Shown: piece after piece, positions 1-11,856 of the stretch
How the letters are laid out: every line of letters starts with the position of its first letter
Numbering within the stretch: the stretch's first letter is position 1
DNA from: Siphonodentalium dalli
Lineage: Eukaryota; Mollusca; Scaphopoda; Gadilida; Siphonodentaliidae
Reading direction: 5' to 3'
Assembly (NCBI GenBank): GCA_032622095.1
Contig: CP136063.1
Location: forward strand, 37,980,106-38,044,105
Length of the DNA stretch: 64,000 nt
Made by a program: the position numbers and the translations under genes
Notes under the pieces: generated by a model
The model's input: only the letters and a program-made list of their open reading frames with translations
The model's database searches: none
Told to the model about the DNA's origin: nothing

Positions 1-426
1 TATGAATAGTTCTGCAACGAACGCCGCCCGTGCCTTTAATTATTATAACCAATACCATGTAATGATATACATATACCTAACAACATGAAACGACATTCGG
101 GAGACTCTTGAAATAATCCGACCTTAGGGAGACATCTCAATATATCATTTTCCATGCAACGTGCAGCTTCTGGGTATGGTGAGAGCATTTGGTATTAATA
201 AAAAAACATCTTTTATTGCTCATATTAAAGATACGGGCGGTGTTGGCGGTGGGTATGCTGTTAAAATATTCATCTCCGTCAAACACCGCCATAAACAGAA
301 ATAGTAAAATATAGGCAGAAGGTGTTGTTATATCATACAGAAATATGGCATAAACAGTATGTTATTGTCAATTGTTTTCACTTTGTTGTGCAAACAAAAG
401 GAAAAAACCGTTACGTTTCCTGACTT

Positions 427-657
427 TTGTATAGATCCGGATATCGTAAGCATAAAGAGCGTTGTTTGTTACTATTTTTCTTATCTGGAAATAATGAAGA
501 GCGTTTATATAATGTTTGTGTGATTAACCAATATGATTGCGTTGTGTTATGTAAACAAAAGCAAAATTTCTGTAACACGAGCATGCTGTTGTTTACGCAA
601 TCATCGTACACATTGAGGACAATACACTATTCGTGCGCTGATTACGTTTGTATATGA
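427..657 (+). other. Recurrent 76-codon ORF inside each long monomer
   Basis: A 231-bp reading frame that recurs, uninterrupted and always the same length, in 22 L monomers: starts at 427, 1522, 2427, 3522, 4617, 5522, 6427, 7521, 8621, 9722, 12350, 13450, 14545, 15646, 16550, 17458, 18555, 19655, 20560, 21468, 22564 and 23664. A version at 24,760 is fused out of frame register. An antisense frame of 66 codons overlaps it. The peptide is Cys-rich (about seven Cys) with no recognised domain or signal peptide. Differences between copies include many amino-acid changes (R/G, S/Y, Q/K, F/L) as well as silent ones, so I see no clear mark of protein-level constraint. Most likely it is an open frame kept by satellite homogenisation, but the absence of indels is noted. 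Confidence 0.2.
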
Positions 658-1068
658 ACAAAACTGTACATATTGTAATATTCCATCTGTTGGTGGCGAT
701 TTGACCACATATTAATATTTCTGCAACGAACGCCGCCCGTGCCTTTAATTAGTATAACCAATGCCATGTACTCATATACATATAGCTAACAACATTAACG
801 ACATTAGGAAGACTCTTGAAATAATCCGACCTTAGGGAGACATCTCAACAAAGCTATATATATTTTAATATTCCATCTGTTGGTGGCGATTTGATCACTT
901 ATGAATAGTTCTGCAACGAACGCCACCCGTGCCTTTAATTATTATAACCAATGCCATGTACTGATATACATATACATATAGCTAACAAAATTAACGACAT
1001 TACGGAGACTCTTGAAATAATCCGACCGTAGGGAGACATCTCGACAAAGCTATATATATTTTAATATT

Positions 1069-1777
1069 CCATCTGTTGGTGGCGATTTGATCACATATGA
1101 ATAATTCTGCAACGAACGCCGCCCGTGCCTTTAATTATTATAACCAATACCATGTAATGATATACATATACCTAACAACATGAAACGACATTCGGGAGAC
1201 TCTTGAAATAATCCGACCTTAGGCAGACATCTCAATATATCATTTTCCATGCAACGTGCAGCTTCTGGGTATGGTGAGAGCATTTGGTATTAATAAAAAA
1301 CATCTTTTATTGCTCATATTAAAGATACGGGCGGTGTTGGCGTGGGGTATGCTGTTAAAATATTCATCTCCGTCAAAAACCGCCATAAACAGAAATAGTA
1401 AAATATAGGCAGAATTTGTTGTTATATCATACAGAAATATGGCATAAACAGTATGTTATTGTCAATTGTTTTCACTTTGTTTTGCAAACAAAAGGAAAAA
1501 AACCGTTAGGTTTCCTGACTTTTGTATAGATCCGGATATGGTAAGCATAAAGAGCGTTGTTTGTTACTATTTTTCTTATATGGAAATAATGAAGAGCGTT
1601 TATATAATGTTTGTGTGATTAACCAATATGATTGCGTTGTGTTATGTAAACAGAAGCAAAACTTCTGTAACACGAGCATGCTGTTGTTTACGCAATCATC
1701 CAACACATTGAGGACAATACACTATTCATGCGCTGATTACGTTTGCATATGAACAAAACTGTACATATTTTAATATT
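1069..1777. repeat. Representative long satellite monomer (L)
   Basis: A 709-bp monomer counted from one CCATCTGTTGGTGGCGAT motif to the next. It begins like the short monomer up to the ACATCTC motif. It then carries about 515 bases absent from S, and rejoins the S sequence at TATTTTAATATTCC. The extra block holds A-rich runs of variable length, an inverted GGCGGTGTT/AACACCGCC pair in some copies, and the recurrent 76-codon ORF. S is therefore either a deleted L, or L is S with an insertion. No target-site duplication is obvious at the joins. Confidence 0.85.
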
Positions 1778-1973
1778 CCATCTGTTGGTGGCGATTTGAC
1801 CAAATATTAATATATCTGAAACGAACACCACCCGTGCCTTTAATTATTATAACCAATGCCATGTACTGATATACATATACATATAGCTAACAAAATTAAC
1901 GACATTACGGAGACTCTTGAAATAATCCGACCTTAGGGAGACATCTCGACAAAGCTATATATATTTCAATATT
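1778..1973. repeat. Representative short satellite monomer (S)
   Basis: A 196-bp monomer counted from the same CCATCTGTTGGTGGCGAT motif. Landmarks are a run of TATACATATACATATAGC, the block GAGACTCTTGAAATAATCCGACC and the TTAGGGAGACATCTC motif into which the transposon at 10,332 later inserted. One or two S copies separate neighbouring L monomers throughout the array. Confidence 0.85.
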
Positions 1974-4900
1974 CCATCTGTTGGTGGCGATTTGATCACA
2001 TATGAATAGTTCTGCAACGAACGCCACCCGTGCCTTTAATTATTATAACCAATACCATGTAATGATATACATATACCTAACAACATGAAACGACATTCGG
2101 GAGACTCTTGAAATAATCCGACCTTAGGCAGACATCTCAATATATCATTTTCCATGCAACGTGCAGCTTCTGGGTATGGTGAGAGAATTTGGTATTAATA
2201 AAAAAACATCTTTTATTGCTCATATTAAAGATACGGGCGGTGTTGGCGGTGGGTATGCTGTTAAAATATTCATCTCCGTCAAAAACCGCCATAAACAGAA
2301 ATAGTAAAATATAGGCAGAATTTGTTGTTATATCATACAGAAATATGGCATAAACAGTATGTTATTGTCAATTGTTTTCACTTTGTTTTGCAAACAAAAG
2401 GAAAAAACCGTTACGTTTCCTGACTTTTGTATAGATCCGGATATGGTAAGCATAAAGAGCGTTGTTTGTTACTATTTTTCATATATGGAAATAATGAAGA
2501 GCGTTTATATAATGTTTGTGTGATTAACCAATATGATTGCGTTGTGTTGTGTAAACAGAAGCAAAACTTCTGTAACACGAGCATGCTGTTGTTTACGCAA
2601 TCATCGTACACATTGAGGACAATACACTATTCGTGCGCTGATTACGTTTGCATATGAACAAAACTGTACATATTTTAATATTCCATCTGTTGGTGGCGAT
2701 TTGACCAAATATTAATATTTCTGCAACGAACACCGCCCGTGCATTTAATTATTATAACCAATGCCATGTACTGATATACATATACATATAGCTTACAAAA
2801 TTAACGACATTAGGGAGACTCTTGAAATAATCCGACCTTAGGGAGACATCTCGACAAAGCTATATATATTTTAATATTCCATCTGTTGGTGGCGATTTGA
2901 TCACATATGAATAGTTCTGCAACGAACGCCACCCGTGCCTTTAATTATTATAACCAATGCCATGTACTGATATACATATAGCTAACAAAATTAACGACAT
3001 TAAGGAGACTCTTGAAATAATCCGACCTTAGGGAGACATCTCGACAAAGCTATATATATTTTAATATTCCATCTGTTGGTGGCGATTTGATCACATATGA
3101 ATAGTTCTGCAACGAACGCCGCCCGTGCCTTTAATTATTATAACCAATACCATGTAATGATATACATATACCTAACAACATGAAACGACATTCGGGAGAC
3201 TCTTGAAATAATCCGACCTTAGGGAGACATCTCAATATATCATTTTCCAAGCAACGTGCAGCTTCTGGGTATGGTGAGAGCATTTGGTATTAATAAAAAA
3301 ACATCTTTTATTGCTCATATTAAAGATACGGGCGGTGTTGGCGGTGGGTATGCTGTTAAAATATTCATCTCCGTCAAACACCGCCATAAACAGAAATAGT
3401 AAAATATAGGCAGAAGGTGTTGTTATATCATACAGAAATATGGCATAAACAGTATGTTATTGTCAATTGTTTTCACTTTGTTGTGCAAACAAAAGGAAAA
3501 AACCGTTACGTTTCCTGACTTTTGTATAGATCCGGATATCGTAAGCATAAAGAGCGTTGTTTGTTACTATTTTTCTTATCTGGAAATAATGAAGAGCGTT
3601 TATATAATGTTTGTGTGATTAACCAATATGATTGCGTTGTGTTATGTAAACAAAAGCAAAATTTCTGTAACACGAGCATGCTGTTGTTTACGCAATCATC
3701 GTACACATTGAGGACAATACACTATTCGTGCGCTGATTACGTTTGTATATGAACAAAACTGTACATATTGTAATATTCCATCTGTTGGTGGCGATTTGAC
3801 CACATATTAATATTTCTGCAACGAACGCCGCCCGTGCCTTTAATTAGTATAACCAATGCCATGTACTCATATACATATAGCTAACAACATTAACGACATT
3901 AGGAAGACTCTTGAAATAATCCGACCTTAGGGAGACATCTCAACAAAGCTATATATATTTTAATATTCCATCTGTTGGTGGCGATTTGATCACTTATGAA
4001 TAGTTCTGCAACGAACGCCACCCGTGCCTTTAATTATTATAACCAATGCCATGTACTGATATACATATACATATAGCTAACAAAATTAACGACATTACGG
4101 AGACTCTTGAAATAATCCGACCGTAGGGAGACATCTCGACAAAGCTATATATATTTTAATATTCCATCTGTTGGTGGCGATTTGATCACATATGAATAAT
4201 TCTGCAACGAACGCCGCCCGTGCCTTTAATTATTATAACCAATACCATGTAATGATATACATATACCTAACAACATGAAACGACATTCGGGAGACTCTTG
4301 AAATAATCCGACCTTAGGCAGACATCTCAATATATCATTTTCCATGCAACGTGCAGCTTCTGGGTATGGTGAGAGCATTTGGTATTAATAAAAAACATCT
4401 TTTATTGCTCATATTAAAGATACGGGCGGTGTTGGCGTGGGGTATGCTGTTAAAATATTCATCTCCGTCAAAAACCGCCATAAACAGAAATAGTAAAATA
4501 TAGGCAGAATTTGTTGTTATATCATACAGAAATATGGCATAAACAGTATGTTATTGTCAATTGTTTTCACTTTGTTTTGCAAACAAAAGGAAAAAAACCG
4601 TTACGTTTCCTGACTTTTGTATAGATCCGGATATGGTAAGCATAAAGAGCGTTGTTTGTTACTATTTTTCTTATATGGAAATAATGAAGAGCGTTTATAT
4701 AATGTTTGTGTGATTAACCAATATGATTGCGTTGTGTTATGTAAACAGAAGCAAAACTTATGTAACACGAGCATGCTGTTGTTTACGCAATCATCCAACA
4801 CATTGAGGACAATACACTATTCATGCGCTGATTACGTTTGCATATGAACAAAACTGTACATATTTTAATATTCCATCTGTTGGTGGCGATTTGACCAAAT

Positions 4901-7900
4901 ATTAATATATCTGAAACGAACACCACCCGTGCCTTTAATTATTATAACCAATGCCATGTACTGATATACATATACATATAGCTAACAAAATTAACGACAT
5001 TACGGAGACTCTTGAAATAATCCGACCTTAGGGAGACATCTCGACAAAGCTATATATATTTCAATATTCCATCTGTTGGTGGCGATTTGATCACATATGA
5101 ATAGTTCTGCAACGAACGCCACCCGTGCCTTTAATTATTATAACCAATACCATGTAATGATATACATATACCTAACAACATGAAACGACATTCGGGAGAC
5201 TCTTGAAATAATCCGACCTTAGGCAGACATCTCAATATATCATTTTCCATGCAACGTGCAGCTTCTGGGTATGGTGAGAGCATTTGGTATTAATAAAAAA
5301 ACATCTTTTATTGCTCATATTAAAGATACGGGCGGTGTTGGCGGTGGGTATGCTGTTAAAATATTCATCTCCGTCAAAAACCGCCATAAACAGAAATAGT
5401 AAAATATAGGCAGAATTTGTTGTTATATCATACAGAAATATGGCATAAACAGTATGTTATTGTCAATTGTTTTCACTTTGTTTTGCAAACAAAAGGAAAA
5501 AACCGTTACGTTTCCTGACTTTTGTATAGATCCGGATATGGTAAGCATAAAGAGCGTTGTTTGTTACTATTTTTCATATATGAAAATAATGAAGAGCGTT
5601 TATATAATGTTTGTGTGATTAACCAATATGATTGCGTTGTGTTGTGTAAACAGAAGCAAAACTTCTGTAACACGAGCATGCTGTTGTTTACGCAATCATC
5701 GTACACATTGAGGACAATACACTATTCGTGCGCTGATTACGTTTGCATATGAACAAAACTGTACATATTTTAATATTCCATCTGTTGGTGGCGATTTGAC
5801 CAAATATTAATATTTCTGCAACGAACACCGCCCGTGCATTTAATTATTATAACCAATGCCATGTACTGATATACATATACATATAGCTTACAAAATTAAC
5901 GACATTAGGGAGACTCTTGAAATAATCCGACCTTAGGGAGACATCTCGACAAAGCTATATATATTTTAATATTCCATCTGTTGGTGGCGATTTGATCACA
6001 TATGAATAGTTCTGCAACGAACGCCGCCCGTGCCTTTAATTATTATAACCAATACCATGTAATGATATACATATACCTAACAACATGAAACGACATTCGG
6101 GAGACTCTTGAAATAATCCGACCTTAGGGAGACATCTCAATATATCATTTTCCATGCAACGTGCAGCTTCTGGGTATGGTGAGAGCATTTGGTATTAATA
6201 AAAAAACATCTTTTATTGCTCATATTAAAGATACGGGCGGTGTTGGCGGTGGGTATGCTGTTAAAATATTCATCTCCGTCAAACACCGCCATAAACAGAA
6301 ATAGTAAAATATAGGCAGAAGGTGTTGTTATATCATACAGAAATATGGCATAAACAGTATGTTATTGTCAATTGTTTTCACTTTGTTGTGCAAACAAAAG
6401 GAAAAAACCGTTACGTTTCCTGACTTTTGTATAGATCCGGATATCGTAAGCATAAAGAGCGTTGTTTGTTACTATTTTTCTTATCTGGAAATAATGAAGA
6501 GCGTTTATATAATGTTTGTGTGATTAACCAATATGATTGCGTTGTGTTATGTAAACAAAAGCAAAATTTCTGTAACACGAGCATGCTGTTGTTTACGCAA
6601 TCATCGTACACATTGAGGACAATACACTATTCGTGCGCTGATTACGTTTGTATATGAACAAAACTGTACATATTGTAATATTCCATCTGTTGGTGGCGAT
6701 TTGACCACATATTAATATTTCTGCAACGAACGCCGCCCGTGCCTTTAATTAGTATAACCAATGCCATGTACTCATATACATATAGCTAACAACATTAACG
6801 ACATTAGGAAGACTCTTGAAATAATCCGACCTTAGGGAGACATCTCAACAAAGCTATATATATTTTAATATTCCATCTGTTGGTGGCGATTTGATCACTT
6901 ATGAATAGTTCTGCAACGAACGCCACCCGTGCCTTTAATTATTATAACCAATGCCATGTACTGATATACATATACATATAGCTAACAAAATTAACGACAT
7001 TACGGAGACTCTTGAAATAATCCGACCGTAGGGAGACATCTCGACAAAGCTATATATATTTTAATATTCCATCTGTTGGTGGCGATTTGATCACATATGA
7101 ATAATTCTGCAACGAACGCCGCCCGTGCCTTTAATTATTATAACCAATACCATGTAATGATATACATATACCTAACAACATGAAACGACATTCGGGAGAC
7201 TCTTGAAATAATCCGACCTTAGGCAGACATCTCAATATATCATTTTCCATGCAACGTGCAGCTTCTGGGTATGGTGAGAGCATTTGGTATTAATAAAAAA
7301 CATCTTTTATTGCTCATATTAAAGATACGGGCGGTGTTGGCGTGGGGTATGCTGTTAAAATATTCATCTCCGTCAAAAACCGCCATAAACAGAAATAGTA
7401 AAATATAGGCAGAATTTGTTGTTATATCATACAGAAATATGGCATAAACAGTATGTTATTGTCAATTGTTTTCACTTTGTTTTGCAAACAAAAGGAAAAA
7501 ACCGTTACGTTTCCTGACTTTTGTATAGATCCGGATTTGGTAAGCATAAAGAGCGTTGTTTGTTACTATTTTTCTTATATGGAAATAATGAAGAGCGTTT
7601 ATATAATGTTTGTGTGATTAACCAATATGATTGCGTTGTGTTATGTAAACAGAAGCAAAACTTCTGTAACACGAGCATGCTGTTGTTTACGCAATCATCG
7701 TACACATTGAGGACAATACACTATTCATGCGCTGATTACGTTTGCATATGAACAAAACTGTACATATTTTAATATTCCATCTGTTGGTGGCGATTTGACC
7801 AAATATTAATATATCAGAAACGAACACCGCCCGTGCATTTAATTATTATAACCAATGCCATCTACTGATATACATATACATATAGCTTACAAAATTAACG

Positions 7901-10331
7901 ACATTAGGGAGACTCTTGAAATAATCCGACCTTAGGGAGACATCTCGACAAAGCTATATATATTTTAATATTCCATCTGTTGGTGGCGATTTGATCACAT
8001 ATGAATAGTTCTGCAACGAACGCCACCCGTGCCTTTAATTATTATAACCAATGCCATGTACTGATATACATATACATATAGCTAACAAAATTAACGACAT
8101 TACGGAGACTCTTGAAATAATCCGACCTTAGGGAGACATCTCGACAAAGCTATATATATTTTAATATTCCATCTGTTGGTGGCGATTTGATCACATATGA
8201 ATAGTTCTGCAACGAACGCCGCCCGTGCCTTTAATTATTATAACCAATACCATGTAATGATATACATATACCTAACAACATGAAACGACATTCGAGAGAC
8301 TCTTGAAATAATCCGACCTTAGGGAGACATCTCAATATATCATTTTCCATGCAACGTGCAGCTTCTGGGTATGGTGAGAGCATTTGGTATTAATAAAAAA
8401 CATCTTTTATTGCTCATATTAAAGATACGGGCGGTGTTGGCGGTGGGTATGCTGTTAAAATATTCATCTCCGTCAAAAACCGCCATAAACAGAAATAGTA
8501 AAATATAGGCAGAAGTTGTTGTTATATCATACAGAAATATGGCATAAACAGTATGTTATTGTCAATTGTTTTCACTTTGTTGTGCAAACAAAAGGAAAAA
8601 ACCGTTACGTTTCCTGACTTTTGTATAGATCCGGATATGGTAAGCATAAAGAGCGTTGTTTGTTACTATTTTTCTTATCTGGAAATAATGAAGAGCGTTT
8701 ATATAATGTTTGTGTGATTAACCAATATGATTGCGTTGTGTTATGTAAACAGAAGCAAAACTTCTGTAACACGAGCATGCTGTTGTTTACGCAATCATCG
8801 TACACATTGAGGACAATACACTATTCATGCGCTGATTACGTTTGCATATGAACAAAACTGTACATATTTTAATATTCCATCAGTTGGTGGCGATTTGACC
8901 AAATATTAATATTTCTGCAACGAACACCGCCCGTGCATTTAATTATTATAACCAATGCCATGTACTGATATACATATACATATAGCTTACAAAATTAACG
9001 ACATTAGGGAGACTCTTGAAATAATCCGACCTTAGGGAGACATCTCGACAAAGCTATATATATTTTAATATTCCATCTGTTGGTGGCGATTTTATCACAT
9101 ATGAATAGTTCTGCAATGAACACCACCCGTGCCTTTAATTATTATAGCCAATGCCATGTACTGATATACATATACATATAGCTAACAAAATTAACGACAT
9201 TACGGAGACTCTTGAAATAATCCGACCTTAGGGAGACATCTCGACAAAGCTATATATATTTTAATATTCCATCTGTTGGTGGCGATTTGATCACATATGA
9301 ATAGTTCTGCAACGAACGCCGCCCGTGCCTTTAATTATTATAACCAATACCATGTAATGATATACATATACCTAACAACATGAAACGACATTCGGGATAC
9401 TCTTGAAATAATCCGACCTTAGGGAGACATCTCAATATATCATTTTCCATGCAACGTGCAGCTTCTGGGTATGGTGAGAGCATTTGGTATTAATAAAAAA
9501 ACATCTTTTATTGCTCATATTAAAGATACGGGCGGTGTTGGCGGTGGGTATGCTGTTAAAATATTCATCTCCGTCAAAAACCGCCATAAACAGAAATAGT
9601 AAAATATAGGCTGAAGTTGTTGTTATATAATACAGAAATATGGCATAAACAGTATGTTATTGTCAATTGTTTTCACTTTGTTGTGCAAACAAAAGGAAAA
9701 AACCGTTACGTTTCCTGACTTTTGTATAGATCCGGATATGGTAAGCATAAAGAGCGTTGTTTGTTACTATTTTTCTTATCTGGAAATAATGAAGAGCGTT
9801 TATATAATGTTTGTGTGATTAACCAATATGATTGCGTTGTGTTATGTAAACAGAAGCAAAACTTCTGTAACACGAGCATGCTGTTGTTTACGCAATCATC
9901 GTACACATTGAGGACAATACACTATTCATGCGCTGATTACGTTTGCATATGAACAAAACTGTACATATTTTAATATTCCATCAGTTGGTGGCGATTTGAC
10001 CAAATATTAATATTTCTGCAACGAACACCGCCCGTGCATTTAATTATTATAACCAATGCCATGTACTGATATACATATACATATAGCTTACAAAATTAAC
10101 GACATTAGGGAGACTCTTGAAATAATCCGACCTTAGGGAGACATCTCGACAAAGCTATATATATTTTAATATTCCATCTGTTGGTGGCGATTTTATCACA
10201 TATGAATAGTTCTGCAACGAACGCCACCCGTGCCTTTAATTATTATAACCAATGCCATGTACTGATATACATATACATATAGCTAACAAAATTAACGACG
10301 TTACGGAGACTCTTGAAATAATCCGACCTTA

Positions 10332-10368
10332 GGGCGCGTACACATGGCCAGCAAGAAAATATCAGGTA
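10332..10368 (+). repeat. Left terminal inverted repeat of the Harbinger-like element
   Basis: Starts GGGCGCGTACACATG and after a short mismatch continues with GCAAGAAAATATCAGGTA. Both blocks recur in inverse orientation at the right end, where the second block is present twice. Confidence 0.8.
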
Positions 10369-10657
10369 TGCCCCATGTGACTTACTTGACCAATGAAATA
10401 AATAATACCGGAAAATATCCGACGAAGGCAGCGCGCTGATATTTTATCGCCAATTGGTGATATGTGTTCACCTTGATATGTGGCCATCGGTATCCGTTAA
10501 CTAATCTCGCAGGGATATGATCGTAACAATTCAAGCACTTGAGTTATGATCCATCAACAGTATCGTCTGTTTCAACATACTACGTATTTCCATTTTATAT
10601 TGGTTGTCAGAACCGCTGATGTATTATATTTACATGTACATTGTATATACGTGTGTA

Positions 10658-11357
10658 CAGAGACGTGGCGACAGGGAGGGGGCTTGGTGTGTCTCACCCC
10701 CCCAACTTTGGTCAATATTTTCAACAGTTGGACATTTCATACCTGCCAAAACATTAGTTGGAAAGTTCACACCAACAATAGGTTGAAAATGTTTTTGTAG
10801 TTTGATTTTCAAAAAAATTCTTGGGGGAATTAATTGTTTTTGGACCAATATTTGCATATTTTCCTATTTGTTATAAACATTTTGGTCTGAAATGGTCATC
10901 AGTTGGAAACTTTCCAACCTCAGGGGGGGGGGGTGACAGTTTGGAAATTTCCAACACTTTTAAAGCTTGTGTCCTGGTCCCTCCCCCGTGGCCAGTCAAA
11001 GGTAAAAAACTGCTAGTTAATTTAAGAAAACAATATTGTCATACATTTGGTCAACATTGTCATTGGAATTGTCATCAGATGTAAATTTTCCAAACTAAGT
11101 GGGGTTTCAGGTTTGAAATTTCCAACTCTAGGAATGATTGAGGCTAGTCTAGATGGGAGGATTTTGCGATTTTGTTGTTCAGATTACAAAATTTTCGCAC
11201 ACCGGGCCGAACCATGGTTTAATATTAGGCCTAAGAGCACTGAAGTGCAAGGGGGACAAATGGAATTGGAAAACTTGTGTTTGATCTGATTCTGATTCAA
11301 GGGGGGGGGGGTGCAGTTAGAATTTCCCAAGGTGGACACCCGAACGGAAACCCTCTG
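10658..11357 (+). mobile_element. Dispersed repeat nested in the Harbinger-like element (possibly hAT-type)
   Basis: Begins CAGAGACGTGGCGACAGGG and contains poly-G runs and scattered GTTGGAAA/TTTCCAAC motifs. The same kind of sequence occurs inverted at 63,545-63,905, starting CAGGGACGTGGCGACAGGG on the minus strand. The suggested right end is ACCCTCTG at 11,350-11,357, so both ends could read CAGAG, which would suit a hAT-like MITE. The flanking 8-mers CGTGTGTA and CATGTATG match only in part, so class and right boundary are uncertain. Confidence 0.45.
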
Positions 11358-11779
11358 CATGTATGGGGATGCTTTATAATTTGGTACCTCACATGCCTTG
11401 ATTTAGTTGTTTTACTTTAATTTGGACTGTATGCATAGAGGGGATGCATAGATGAACCAAACCAAAATTTTGAACAAAAGTAGGAAGATGTGCAACTAGT
11501 TACACTGGTTGGAATATCAAGTAATGAGAACATACATCAGAGCTCACCGCGTCCCTGAACACACATCCCTACTCCAACGAGGAGGGCGCGTTCACTTCTC
11601 GTTAAAATAGGTGGCATTTAAAATTTTCCATAACACTTTATAACTCTATGAATATTCAATATGGACTATAGGTTGTTTGTCCGCAGTAATTCACTTCAAC
11701 AAACACGACGAACACTAGTCACATTGAGCTCAATCAACATCAACTAACCCGCCGCTTTCTCACGGGCGTAATCTTTGCA

Positions 11780-11856
11780 GCAAGAAAATATCAGAGTACA
11801 ATTGTACCTGATATTTTCTTGCAGATATTTTCTTGCAGCTTCATGTGTACGCGCCC
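11780..11856 (-). repeat. Right terminal inverted repeat with an internal palindrome
   Basis: The outer 15 bases mirror the left end exactly. Inside, GCAAGAAAATATCAG (11,780-11,794) and its inverse (11,808-11,822) form a perfect 15-bp stem. The 13-base loop contains the self-complementary GTACAATTGTAC. A further ATATTTTCTTGCAG copy follows at 11,824-11,837. The subterminal motif is thus present once on the left and three times on the right, as expected for transposase-binding subterminal repeats, though binding is inference. Confidence 0.7.

Larger units (their letters stand above)
1..7800. repeat. 3.0-3.1-kb higher-order blocks of the satellite
   Basis: Bases 1-3,095 recur almost unchanged at 3,096-6,000 and again from 6,001 to about 7,800. 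The offsets are exactly 3,095 and 6,000 at the block starts. The middle block lacks one S monomer compared with the first (2,905 against 3,095 bp). Unit-specific variants, such as the ATCGTA/ATGGTA change in the marker ORF, repeat in the same order in each block, so groups of three units were duplicated together recently. Confidence 0.85.
1..10331. repeat. Higher-order satellite array, left part
   Basis: Tandem satellite that fills the left of the window. Two monomer types alternate: S (188-199 bp) and L (about 709 bp). L followed by one S gives a 905-bp unit and L followed by two S gives a 1,095-1,101-bp unit. Ten L units begin here, judged from a marker ORF at 427, 1522, 2427, 3522, 4617, 5522, 6427, 7521, 8621 and 9722. 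Copies differ by scattered substitutions and homopolymer length changes. No transposase or other enzyme is encoded. The array starts before base 1. The role (for example centromeric or other heterochromatin) cannot be judged from sequence. Confidence 0.95.

Noticed and set aside
10546-11289. ORFs of 60-87 codons inside the Harbinger-like element
   Set aside because: No transposase or other domain signature. They overlap on both strands and cross G-runs of the nested repeat.
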